From: an uncultured Rhizobiaceae bacterium | Lineage (GTDB): Bacteria; Pseudomonadota; Alphaproteobacteria; Rhizobiales; Rhizobiaceae | DNA length: 64,000 nt | Assembly (NCBI GenBank): GCA_947259295.1 | Contig: CAMYMG010000031.1 | Coordinates: 62,001-126,000, forward strand | Direction of reading: 5' to 3' | Shown: piece by piece, positions 44,934 to 54,000 of the stretch | Numbering within the stretch: position 1 is the first letter of the stretch | Layout: the number at the start of each line of letters is the position of its first letter | Position numbers and translations under genes: made by a program | The notes under the pieces: model-generated | The model's input: the letters and a program-made list of their open reading frames with translations, nothing else | What the model was told of the DNA's origin: nothing | Databases searched by the model: none

Positions 44934-47900
44934 TTGATATGCAGAATCCGGCGCGATGACGTGGTAGCCGGTGCAACCGTAATCGCCGTGATGTCGGCCG
45001 AGCACCATCCGACGGCTAGCTTCGTCGATCGACTGGCGCAGGAGCTCGCCCTCAGGGACGAACTGGACAGTGGCTGGGCCCTCAGGCCGATCGAGACCGT
45101 CCGCGAGCGGGGCCGCGGCATGCTGTTGCTCGAAGACCCTGGTGGCGAGCTGCTCGAGAGCCTGTTCGAGACTCCGCTCGGACCGGCGCGGTGCCTGCGT
45201 CTTGCCATAGGCATCGCCTCGGCCCTCGGCAAACTTCATCGTGGGGGACTGGTCCACAAGGATATCAAGCCGGCCAACATCGTTGTGAACTGCGATGACG
45301 GCCAGGTGCGCTTCACCGGCTTCGGTCTGGCATCGCGTCTGCCGCGCGAGCGGCAGGCACCGGACCCGCCGGAGTCGATCGCAGGAACTTTCGCCTACAT
45401 GGCGCCCGAGCAGACCGGCCGCATGAACCGTTCGATCGATTCGCGCAGCGACCTCTACTCGTTCGGCATTGCCTTCTACCGGATGCTCACGGGTACCTTG
45501 CCATTCACGGCCTCAGAACCCCTGGAGTGGGTGCACTGTCATATTGCTAGGACGCCGCAGGCGCCATCGGACCGGCTACCCGGCGTCCCGGCCGCGCTGT
45601 CCCACATTGCAATGAAGCTGCTCGCCAAGACCGGCGAGGAGCGCTACCAGACGGCTCTGGGTATCGAGGCGGATCTTCGCCACTGCCTGGCGGAGTGGGA
45701 GCGCCACGGGCGCATCGAGACGTTTGCTCTGGGGGAGCGCGACGTCCCGGACCGACTGGTCATTCCGGAAAAACTCTATGGCCGCCAGGCCGAGGTCGAC
45801 GCGCTTGTCGCGTGCTTCGACAAGGTGGTACGAGACGGCGATCCCGTGCTTGCGCTGGTGTCCGGATATTCCGGCCTCGGCAAGTCTTCGGTGGTCCAGG
45901 AACTGCACAAGGCTCTGGTGCCGTCGGGCGGTCTCTTCGCATCCGGCAAGTTCGATCAATACAAGCGCGGCATTCCCTACGCGACCATCGCGCAGGCGTT
46001 TCAGGGGCTCGTCGGTCAGTTGCTCGGCAAGGCCGAATCCGAACTTGCCCGTTGGCGTGAAGCGCTGACGGAGGCGATGGGACAGAACGGCCAGTTGATG
46101 GTCAATCTGATTCCGGATCTGGCGCTCATCGTCGGCAACCAGCCGCCGGTATCGGATCTGTCGCCGCAGGATGCGCAAAGCCGTTTCCAGATCGTTTTCA
46201 GGCGATTCCTCGGCGTGTTCGCCCGGCCCGAAAGTCCGCTGGTGCTTTTTCTCGACGATCTCCAGTGGCTGGATTCGGCGACGCTCGGGCTGATGTCGGA
46301 CCTTCTGGTCCACCCCGACGTCCAGCATCTGCTGGTTGTCGGAGCCTATCGCGACAACGAGGTTGGTCCCGACCACCCCCTGACGAATGCGCTGACGGCG
46401 ATACGACGCAGCGCAGGACATGTCCGCGAGATCAACCTGGGCGCGCTGCGGATCGAACATGTCGAGGACCTGCTGGGCGCATCCTTGCGGACGGAGCGAG
46501 ATCGCGTCCGGCCGCTGGCCGCGCTGATCTTCGAACGGACAGGCGGCAATCCGCTGTTCGTCATCCACTTCATGACCGAACTGGCTGCCGAAGGCCTGTT
46601 GTCCTTCGATGCCGATACTTCTGCGTGGTCATGGGACCTGCAGGGTATCCACGCCAAGGATTTCACGGACAATGTCGCCGACCTGATGGCATCCAGGCTT
46701 GGCCGGCTCCCGCAGGCCACTCTGGCCGCATTGGAGCAGATGGCAAGCGTCGGCAACGTGGTTCAGGCCGCGACCCTGGCCACGGTTCTGGACAGGTCGG
46801 AATCGGAAACCCACCTGGCGCTCTGGCCGGCGATCCACGCCGATCTCGTCGCGTTTCAGGACGGCAGCTACCAGTTCCTTCACGATCGGATCCAGGAAGC
46901 CGCCTATGCCCGCATCCGCGAGTCCGACAGGAGCCGTGTTCACCTGCGTATCGGCAGGTTGCTGGCAGCACGCCAGAGTCCCGAGCGACCGGACGGGGAT
47001 ATCTTCGAGATCGTCGATCAGATGGTTCGCGGTGCGGATCTGATCGAGTCGGATACCGAGCGGCGCGAGGTGGCGAACCTCAATCTCGCAGCCGGAAAGC
47101 GCGCCAAGGCGGGAACAGCCTATGCTTCGGCCCTTCGCTATCTGTCCTCTGCGCAGACACTCTTGCCGGACGACGCATGGGACAGCTGTTACCGGCTGGC
47201 GTTCGATGTCGAACTCGGCCTGGCGGAATGCGAGTTCCTGACCGGAAATCTGGCCGACGCAGAGAAGCGGATCACCTCGCTTCTGGCCCGCACGTTGAAT
47301 GACGTCGACAGAGCCGCCACGACACGTGTGTTTCTGGACCTCACCGTGACCATGGGGGAAATGGACAAGGCCAACGAGATCGGGCTCGACTATCTCCGGC
47401 GGGTCGATCCTCTGTGGCCCAAGGATGTGACGATCGAGCGCGCCAACCAGGAGTATGATCGTCTCATGCTGCGGCTGAACCAGTCACCGCTCGAGGATCT
47501 GCTCGAATTACCTCCGATGAAAGACGCAGCGCATCACGCCACCATGGACGTGCTGACGGCTCTTTCCTCGTCCGCCCTGTTCGCCGGGGAAGCGCTTCGC
47601 CTGCTTGTCATATGCCGCATGGTGTCGATCTGCCTCGATCACGGAAACAGCGACGGCGCGCCACTCGCCTATGTGCTGCTCGGCAGTATCCGGGGAATGT
47701 TCTTCAACGACTACCAGGGAGGGCTGCGGCTCGCCAGGGTCGGTCTCGAGCTCGTGGAGCGGCCGGGGCTGGAGCGGTTCCGTGCTCGCGTATATCTCGG
47801 CTTCGGGGTGCATATCGCAAACTGGACACAGCCTGTGGACGTCGCCCGCTCGTATTTTCAGCGCGCGTTCAACGCGGCTCAGGAGAGCGGCGACGTCTCG

Positions 47901-50417
47901 TTCGCGGCGTTCAGTTGCGTCGACACGATCACCAATCTTCTTGCCTCGGGTGCCTCGCTCACAGATGTAGAACGGGAGGCGGAGAGACAACGCGAAATCG
48001 CCAAGGAGCTGCGCTTCGATGCGATCCGCAGGAGCATCGCCCAGCAGCTTGCGGTTGTTCGCATCCTGCAAGGGCAGGTGTCCACGGAGGTTCCGTTCGG
48101 CGAGGCCGCACTGGCCGCCGATCACCACGAGAAGCTGGGTTCGGGCGAAGGCGCCGACGATGAGGCTCCGGAAAAGGGTCACCGGTCGCTATACGCAATC
48201 GGCGCGATTCGCGAGCTGCAGGCGCGGACCTTCATGCAGGACTACGCTGCAGGTCTGGCCGCTGTGAAACGCGATCCGCCACTGTGGACGGTTCCGACCC
48301 AGTTCGAGCGGGCCGACTACCAGTTCTTCGAAGGTATCTGCCATGCGGCTCTCAGCGACACATGCCCCGACAGCGAACGGGCACACCATATCGAGGTCCT
48401 GACCGCGCATCACCAGCAGATGCTCCGCTGGGCGGAGAGCTGCCCTTCCACTTTCGAGAGCCGTGCCACCCTCCTCGGCGCCGAGATCGCTCGACTTCAC
48501 GCAAGAGAACTTGATGCCGAACGCGCCTACGAACGGGCCATCCGCTCGGCAAGGGAGCAGGGCCAAGTCCAGATCGAAGCCTTGGCTTACGAGTGCGCTG
48601 CCCGCTTCTATGCGAAACGCGAATTCGACCAAATAGCCCTCCTGTATCTCCAGAACGCGCGCCGCTGCTATTCGATCTGGGGCGCAGACGGGAAGGTGGA
48701 GCAGCTCGAGGCGTTTCATCCGAGCCTCAAGCGCGACGACAGATCGGCGGGATCCAGGGACACGATTGGCGCGCCCGTCGAACATCTCGATCTCGCCACG
48801 GTCATCAAGGTGTCGCAGGCCGTCTCGGGCGAACTCATTCTCGACCGGCTTCTTGATACGCTCATGCGTACGGCAATCGAACAGGCGGGTGCTGCACGCG
48901 GTCTATTGATCGTCGGAGGAGGAATCGATCAAAAGATAACCGTCGAGGCAACGGTCACGCCGGCGGGCGTGGTGGTGGAGTTGCACGACGACCTGCCGAC
49001 AGACGCGGCACTGCCGATGTCGATCCTGCAATATGTCTTGCGGACACAAGATGTCGTCGTTCTCGACGATGCTTCCAGCCAGGACAGTTTCGCTTCCGAC
49101 GTCTATATTCGCGAGAGCAAGCCGCGATCGGTCCTCTGCCTCCCGTTGCTCAACCAGAAGAGGCTGCTCGGCGCCATCTATCTCGAGAACAACCTGGCCC
49201 CCGGCGTGTTTGCGCCGGCGCGGATACCGGTACTGAAACTGCTGGCCTCGCAAGCCGCGATCTCGTTGGAAAACACCCGCCTCTATCTCGATCTGGCCGA
49301 GAGGGAGGCCAAGATCCGGCGTCTCGTCGATGCCAACATCATCGGTATATTCTTCTGGACCTCCGACGGCCGTATCGTCGAGGCAAACGATGCCTTTCTC
49401 CGGATCATCGACTATCGCCAAGAGGATGTCGGGGCAGGCCGCGTGCTGTGGACCGAACTGGCGCCGGAGATATGGAACAGGGATGATCCGACATCGATGC
49501 AGGAACGCCCGGTGACCGGCTTCGTCGAGCCCTTCGAGAAGGAGTTTTTCCGCAAGGACGGCAGCCGCGTTCCGGTCATCATCGGCGCCACGGCTTTCCA
49601 GGAGGGCGGCAACCAGGGTGTCGCGTTCGTCCTTGACCTGACTGAGCGCAAACGGGCGGAAGCCGAAGCCCGGGAGAGCGAGCGGCGCTACCGCGAGGTG
49701 CAGACCCAATTGGCGCACGCCAACCGCGTCGCCACGATGGGACAGCTGACGGCGTCGATTGCGCACGATGTCAGTCAGCCGATCGCCGCCGTCCTCGCCA
49801 ATGCGCAGGCGGCATTGCGCTGGCTTGCAAGGCAGCCGCCTGATCTGGTCGAAGTCGAGCAGGCAGTCAGCGGCATTCTCAAGAGCGGCACCCGGGCCAG
49901 CGACGTGGTCTATCGCATGCGTGCCCTGTTCAAGAAGGCGCCTGAATCATGGGAGAGCCTGAGCGTCAACGAGGCGTTGCGCGAGATCATCGTGCTTACG
50001 CGCGGAGAGACGGTGAAGGGCGGCGTGGCGGTCCGCACCCAACTCGCCGAGGACCTGCCTCAGGTGCGTGGTGACCGCGTCCAGCTGCAACAGGTAATGC
50101 TGAACCTGATCCTCAATGCCATCGAGGCGATGAATGAAATCGATGCCGGCGATCGCATCCTGAACGTTGCAACGGAGTGGGATGAGCCAGGAGATGCGAT
50201 CCTGGTCAGCGTGAGCGACACCGGTCCGGGACTGGGACCGGACTCCATCCAGCAGGTCTTCGAGGCATTCTACACCACCAAGCCAGCCGGCATGGGAATG
50301 GGGCTGTCGATCTGCAGTTCGATCGTGGAAGCCCATGGCGGCATGATATGGGCTAGCGCGAACATGCCCCGCGGGGCTATTTTCAACTTCACGCTGCCAC
50401 CGAACGACCAGGCCTGA
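44934..50417 (+). CDS. Giant hybrid Ser/Thr-kinase-like / AAA-ATPase / GAF-PAS sensor histidine kinase
   Basis: About 1827 aa. Order: Ser/Thr-kinase-like domain (HKDIKPAN near 108-115, GTFAYMAPEQTGRMN, but the DFG motif reads TGFG); AAA/NTPase domain with P-loop GYSGLGKSS (311-319) and Walker B LFLDDLQWLD near 435; long helical-repeat region to about 1270; GAF (about 1280-1450); PAS (about 1457-1590, ending LDLTERKRAEAE); HisKA with ASIAHDVSQP near 1606 and HATPase_c with N-box LQQVMLNLILNAIEAM, VSDTGPGLG and MGMGLSICSSIVEAHGG. The kinase half may be a pseudokinase. TTG is the first usual start, but coding character extends upstream. No response regulator is adjacent. It precedes sugar importer genes by 43 bp. 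Confidence 0.87.
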   Translation: MICRIRRDDVVAGATVIAVMSAEHHPTASFVDRLAQELALRDELDSGWALRPIETVRERGRGMLLLEDPGGELLESLFETPLGPARCLRLAIGIASALGKLHRGGLVHKDIKPANIVVNCDDGQVRFTGFGLASRLPRERQAPDPPESIAGTFAYMAPEQTGRMNRSIDSRSDLYSFGIAFYRMLTGTLPFTASEPLEWVHCHIARTPQAPSDRLPGVPAALSHIAMKLLAKTGEERYQTALGIEADLRHCLAEWERHGRIETFALGERDVPDRLVIPEKLYGRQAEVDALVACFDKVVRDGDPVLALVSGYSGLGKSSVVQELHKALVPSGGLFASGKFDQYKRGIPYATIAQAFQGLVGQLLGKAESELARWREALTEAMGQNGQLMVNLIPDLALIVGNQPPVSDLSPQDAQSRFQIVFRRFLGVFARPESPLVLFLDDLQWLDSATLGLMSDLLVHPDVQHLLVVGAYRDNEVGPDHPLTNALTAIRRSAGHVREINLGALRIEHVEDLLGASLRTERDRVRPLAALIFERTGGNPLFVIHFMTELAAEGLLSFDADTSAWSWDLQGIHAKDFTDNVADLMASRLGRLPQATLAALEQMASVGNVVQAATLATVLDRSESETHLALWPAIHADLVAFQDGSYQFLHDRIQEAAYARIRESDRSRVHLRIGRLLAARQSPERPDGDIFEIVDQMVRGADLIESDTERREVANLNLAAGKRAKAGTAYASALRYLSSAQTLLPDDAWDSCYRLAFDVELGLAECEFLTGNLADAEKRITSLLARTLNDVDRAATTRVFLDLTVTMGEMDKANEIGLDYLRRVDPLWPKDVTIERANQEYDRLMLRLNQSPLEDLLELPPMKDAAHHATMDVLTALSSSALFAGEALRLLVICRMVSICLDHGNSDGAPLAYVLLGSIRGMFFNDYQGGLRLARVGLELVERPGLERFRARVYLGFGVHIANWTQPVDVARSYFQRAFNAAQESGDVSFAAFSCVDTITNLLASGASLTDVEREAERQREIAKELRFDAIRRSIAQQLAVVRILQGQVSTEVPFGEAALAADHHEKLGSGEGADDEAPEKGHRSLYAIGAIRELQARTFMQDYAAGLAAVKRDPPLWTVPTQFERADYQFFEGICHAALSDTCPDSERAHHIEVLTAHHQQMLRWAESCPSTFESRATLLGAEIARLHARELDAERAYERAIRSAREQGQVQIEALAYECAARFYAKREFDQIALLYLQNARRCYSIWGADGKVEQLEAFHPSLKRDDRSAGSRDTIGAPVEHLDLATVIKVSQAVSGELILDRLLDTLMRTAIEQAGAARGLLIVGGGIDQKITVEATVTPAGVVVELHDDLPTDAALPMSILQYVLRTQDVVVLDDASSQDSFASDVYIRESKPRSVLCLPLLNQKRLLGAIYLENNLAPGVFAPARIPVLKLLASQAAISLENTRLYLDLAEREAKIRRLVDANIIGIFFWTSDGRIVEANDAFLRIIDYRQEDVGAGRVLWTELAPEIWNRDDPTSMQERPVTGFVEPFEKEFFRKDGSRVPVIIGATAFQEGGNQGVAFVLDLTERKRAEAEARESERRYREVQTQLAHANRVATMGQLTASIAHDVSQPIAAVLANAQAALRWLARQPPDLVEVEQAVSGILKSGTRASDVVYRMRALFKKAPESWESLSVNEALREIIVLTRGETVKGGVAVRTQLAEDLPQVRGDRVQLQQVMLNLILNAIEAMNEIDAGDRILNVATEWDEPGDAILVSVSDTGPGLGPDSIQQVFEAFYTTKPAGMGMGLSICSSIVEAHGGMIWASANMPRGAIFNFTLPPNDQA

Positions 50418-50460
50418 TTTCCTGGGCCGGCGGGCGGGCCGCAGCGCGGGAGAGAATCCA

Positions 50461-51771
50461 TTGGGCCCTGATCTCGACATACGGCTACGCCGCCTTGACC
50501 GTCGCCGCTTCCTCATCGGCGCGGCAGGCGTTGCGACCGCCAATCTGATCGCGCCGGCGGCCGTCGCCCAGGAGAAGGTCAAACTCGTCCTGTGGTCATG
50601 GCTTCCTGACTTCCAGCTTCAGGTCGACATGTTCAGGCGGGCGCATCCGAACATTGAGGTGGAACTGGTCAACGCCGGTCAAGGCACGCCCCAGTACGCC
50701 AATCTGCGCGCCGGCCTGCGCGCCGGCAGCGGATTGCCCGACGTCGTGAACATGGAGTTCCAGTTCATAAGCAGTTTCCGGCAGACCGACGCGTTCCTCG
50801 ATATCGGCCAGTGGGCGAACATGCACAAGGACAAGTTCACCGCCGACAGCTGGCAGCAGGTATCGGAAGGCGACGCCGTCTACGCCATGCCCTGGGACAG
50901 CGGTCCGATGGCCATGATTTACCGTGAAGATATCCTTCAAAAGCATGGGATTGCAGTTCCGAAGACCTGGGCAGAGTTTGCCGATGCGGCAGTCAGGTTG
51001 CATGCGGCCGACGCGAATGTGTACTTGACCAATGCGACATTCAGCGATGGCGGCTGGACCAACGCGCTGCTCTGGCAGGCCGGCTGGCGCCCGGTCAGGC
51101 GCAACGGAACTGAACTGACGATCCGCATCAATGACAGCGTCGCCAAGAATTTCGCGGCATACTGGCAGGCCCTTCTAGACAAGGGTGCGGTCGAGGCTCG
51201 CGGCATCACGACGGAATGGTTTACCGGTCTCGATCAGGGTCGCTACGCCAGCTGGCTGGGCGCCGGCTGGGGGCCTGTCTTCCTTGCCGGCGTGGCCAAG
51301 AACAGTTCCGGCAAATGGCGCGCCGCGGACCTGCCGCAATGGAGCGAGGATGAGTTCGTGACATCGAACTGGGGTGGTTCGACGCTGGCCGTGATGAAGA
51401 CTACCCAACATCCGGCCGAGGCGGCGGAGCTTGCAACCTGGCTGACAACGGACCCGGAAGCCACGAAACTCTACACCACCAAACAGTTCCTGTTCCCGAC
51501 ACTTACGGAGATACTCGAAAGTGAGGCGTTCGCCCGGCACCGGTCCGAATTCTACGGAAACCAGGCCGTCAACGAAGTCTTCGTGAAATCGTCCAAGGCT
51601 GTCGACCTCGATTTCGAATGGAGTCCCTTCCAGGAGTTCTTCTATCAGTCGATGTCGGACGAACTCGGTGCATCGCTCGGCGGCAAGGGAACTCTGGGCG
51701 ATGCGTTCGACCGGATCCAGGCGTCGGTCGCCGCCTACGCCGAGGAGCAGGGCTTCACGGTTCTGCATTGA
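50461..51771 (+). CDS. Extracellular solute-binding protein family 1 (MalE/UgpB-type)
   Basis: 436 aa periplasmic receptor. The N-terminus is Tat-like (RRLDRRRFLIGAAGVA) with the hydrophobic part ending AVAQE near residue 37. Mature start VKLVLWSWLPDFQLQVDMFRR, GDAVYAMPWDSGPMAMIYRED, and late GGSTLAVMKTTQHP are characteristic of family 1 receptors for sugars. TTG start has GGGAG upstream and fits the Tat motif. First gene of a three-gene importer that lacks its own ATPase. Confidence 0.88.
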   Translation: MGPDLDIRLRRLDRRRFLIGAAGVATANLIAPAAVAQEKVKLVLWSWLPDFQLQVDMFRRAHPNIEVELVNAGQGTPQYANLRAGLRAGSGLPDVVNMEFQFISSFRQTDAFLDIGQWANMHKDKFTADSWQQVSEGDAVYAMPWDSGPMAMIYREDILQKHGIAVPKTWAEFADAAVRLHAADANVYLTNATFSDGGWTNALLWQAGWRPVRRNGTELTIRINDSVAKNFAAYWQALLDKGAVEARGITTEWFTGLDQGRYASWLGAGWGPVFLAGVAKNSSGKWRAADLPQWSEDEFVTSNWGGSTLAVMKTTQHPAEAAELATWLTTDPEATKLYTTKQFLFPTLTEILESEAFARHRSEFYGNQAVNEVFVKSSKAVDLDFEWSPFQEFFYQSMSDELGASLGGKGTLGDAFDRIQASVAAYAEEQGFTVLH

Positions 51772-51845
51772 TCCCGTGCGATCATACGGGCATTCTCGAA
51801 GGGTAGCGCTACCTTTCCGCATCTTGATGGAGTTCGGCGAGCACG

Positions 51846-52766
51846 ATGAGGTCTCCGGTCGAACCGAAGTCAGCCGGAGCATGGCGTAGCCAAATACCGA
51901 CGGGCAAAGCCCTCGTCCCCTACCTGCTGCTCGCGCCGTTCGGCTGCCTGTTTGCGGTCTTCATCGTCGCGCCGCTGGTCTACGCCTTCTACATCAGCCT
52001 GTTTCGCGACACGCTGGTGGGCGGACGGCAGTTCGCCGGGGCCGCGAATTATCTGCGGGTCATGAGCGACGACAAGTTCTGGGCGGGGCTTGGCAATCTC
52101 TTCCTGTTCGGCATCGTCCAGGTGCCAGTCATGCTGGGCCTCGCGACGCTGCTGGCCCTGGTTCTCGACCGCGGTCAACTCTACGGCGAGGCGTTGTTCA
52201 GGCTTGGCCTTTTCCTGCCCTATGCCGTGCCGGGGGTCATCGCCGCGTTGATCTGGGGATATGTTTACGGCCCGGTCTTCGGCCCCTTTGCCCAGCTTGC
52301 CGAGGCGATCGATGTTCCGGCTCCCGAGTTACTCTCGAGGGAGGCGATGCTGTTCTCGATCGCCAATATCGTGACCTGGGAATTCCTCGGTTACTACATG
52401 ATCATATTCTACGCGGCGCTGAAGGCCATTCCTCCCCACTTGCTGGAGGCTGCCCTGCTGGATGGGGCGTCGCGATGGCAGTTCGTGCGGTACATCCAGC
52501 TGCCCTTGCTGCGGCCGATGATCCTGCTCGCGATCGTCTTCTCGATCAACGGCACGCTCCAACTGTTCAACGAGCCCTATCTGATGCGGGTTCACGCCCC
52601 GACAGTGATCGATAGCAGCTATACGCCCAACCTCTATGCCTATTCACTGACCACGGCCAACCAGCAGTATAACTATGCCGCCGCCATCTCGTTCGTCCTT
52701 GGCGCAGTGATCGCGTGCGCGTCCTATCTCTTTATTCTTGTCAGCGGCAGAAGGAGGAGGCGTTGA
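51846..52766 (+). CDS. Sugar ABC transporter permease (MalF/UgpA-type)
   Basis: 306 aa, six helices. APFGCLFAVFIVAPLVYAFYISLFRD, LFLPYAVPGVIAALIWGYVYGP, and the EAA loop LLEAALLDGASRWQFVRYIQLPLLRP (split at residues 201-226) are typical. The ATG at 51846 is in frame; alternative starts further in are possible, as no strong Shine-Dalgarno is visible. Its end overlaps the second permease by 4 bp. Confidence 0.87.
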   Translation: MRSPVEPKSAGAWRSQIPTGKALVPYLLLAPFGCLFAVFIVAPLVYAFYISLFRDTLVGGRQFAGAANYLRVMSDDKFWAGLGNLFLFGIVQVPVMLGLATLLALVLDRGQLYGEALFRLGLFLPYAVPGVIAALIWGYVYGPVFGPFAQLAEAIDVPAPELLSREAMLFSIANIVTWEFLGYYMIIFYAALKAIPPHLLEAALLDGASRWQFVRYIQLPLLRPMILLAIVFSINGTLQLFNEPYLMRVHAPTVIDSSYTPNLYAYSLTTANQQYNYAAAISFVLGAVIACASYLFILVSGRRRRR

Positions 52767-53671
52767 GCAGCGGCGCGGTCCCGGCCTTCCTGCCGGGCGG
52801 CGAGCACCAGGGGCTGCAGGGCGAACAGCCGCGCAGCCGCGTGCCGATGACGCTGCTCCTCTCGGTCTTCCTGATCTACACCTTCACGCCGCTTATCTAC
52901 CTGATCATCTCGGCGACCAAGAGCAATGCCGACCTGTTCGGCACGTTCGGCTTCTGGTTTGGCAGGCAGTTCAGCCTGTTCGAGAACCTGCACGCTCTGT
53001 TCACCCGCGAGGGTGGCATATTCCTGCGATGGGCGTTGAACAGCTTCATCTATTCGCTGGTCTCCGCAGTTGGCGCTGCGCTGATATCGGCCGCTGCGGG
53101 CTATGCCTTCGCCAGATTCGAATTCCATGGACGCAAGGCAGCGTTCGCGATCATTCTGGGCGCGGTGATGATCCCCCAGACCGTACTGGTTATCCCGATC
53201 TTCTTCGTCCTCTCGGTGATCGGTCTCGGCAATAACCCGCTGGGGGTGATACTGCCGTCGATGATATCCCCGATCGGGGTCTATCTGATGCGCATCTATA
53301 TCGAGGAAGGGGTCGACAGCGAGTTGATCGATGCGGCGCGCATGGACGGTGCCGGCGAGCTTCGCATCTTCATCGACATCGTCCTGCGCCTTGCCGCGCC
53401 CGGCTTCATCACGGTGCTGCTGCTGTCGTTCGTGGGTACCTGGAACAACTATTTCCTGCCTTTGATCGTGCTGCGCTCGCAGGAATACTATCCGCTCACC
53501 GTAGGCCTCTCGGCCTGGTACCAGCTAGCCTCGGTCGGCGGCGGCGGAAGTCAGGTCCTGCTGCCGCTGGTCATGACCGGCGCGCTGGTCAGCATCATCC
53601 CGGTCATCCTCGTCTTCCTCCTGCTGCAGCGCTTCTGGCAGGGCGGGTTGTCGGCGGGAGCGCTGAGATAG
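52763..53671 (+). CDS. Sugar ABC transporter permease (MalG/UgpE-type)
   Basis: 302 aa, six helices. Typical segments: ALNSFIYSLVSAVGAALISAAAGYAFARFEF split after residue 88, VMIPQTVLVIPIFF, EAA loop IDAARMDGAGELRIFIDIVLRLAAPG and FVGTWNNYFLPLIV. The TTG at 52763 is strongly supported by AAGGAGGAGG immediately upstream and by overlap with the preceding stop (TTGA). No ATPase gene follows, so a shared MsmK/UgpC-like ATPase encoded elsewhere is expected. Confidence 0.88.
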   Translation: MSSGAVPAFLPGGEHQGLQGEQPRSRVPMTLLLSVFLIYTFTPLIYLIISATKSNADLFGTFGFWFGRQFSLFENLHALFTREGGIFLRWALNSFIYSLVSAVGAALISAAAGYAFARFEFHGRKAAFAIILGAVMIPQTVLVIPIFFVLSVIGLGNNPLGVILPSMISPIGVYLMRIYIEEGVDSELIDAARMDGAGELRIFIDIVLRLAAPGFITVLLLSFVGTWNNYFLPLIVLRSQEYYPLTVGLSAWYQLASVGGGGSQVLLPLVMTGALVSIIPVILVFLLLQRFWQGGLSAGALR

Positions 53672-54000
53672 GCAGTCCTCACTGCCTGCTTGGACAATCC
53701 GAGCAACCCGGTCGGCCAATCCTCTGCAGCACTATCTCGACCTACTACAGCCGGGCCAAGCCGACCGCCCTTCCGTGAATCGACTTAAACGACGAGAGCA
53801 AAGGCAGGTGCCTTATGACCTGCCAACGTCGCATCGATCTCGTCGTTGTCCGACGCGCTCCTCCAACTCGCGCAAAAAAGCTTGACATCCCCCGCGCAAT
53901 GATTTTCATCGCGTGGAAGATAATTCAGTCGATGAAATATCTTCCATCGATCATACTGGCACCGGGGAGGACCGGTCGTCATCAACGGGAGGAATGGAAC
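53672..54000. promoter_or_regulatory. 329-bp promoter region of the ery-like operon with interleaved inverted repeats
   Basis: No gene is seen here. TTGACA at 53882-53887 is a good -35 box. Two interleaved inverted repeats follow: TTTCATCG (53904-53911) with CGATGAAA (53930-53937), and TGGAAGAT (53914-53921) with ATCTTCCA (53939-53946). They are the likely operator for the SorC-type regulator at 57627, or alternative RNA hairpins if transcribed. GGGAGG at about 53986-53991 is the ribosome-binding site for the receptor gene. Confidence 0.6.

Noticed and set aside
51802-51813. GGTAGCGCTACC followed by TTT, after the MalE-type receptor
   Set aside because: Perfect palindrome but without a loop, so only about four pairs would form; too weak to call a terminator like the other four receptor hairpins.
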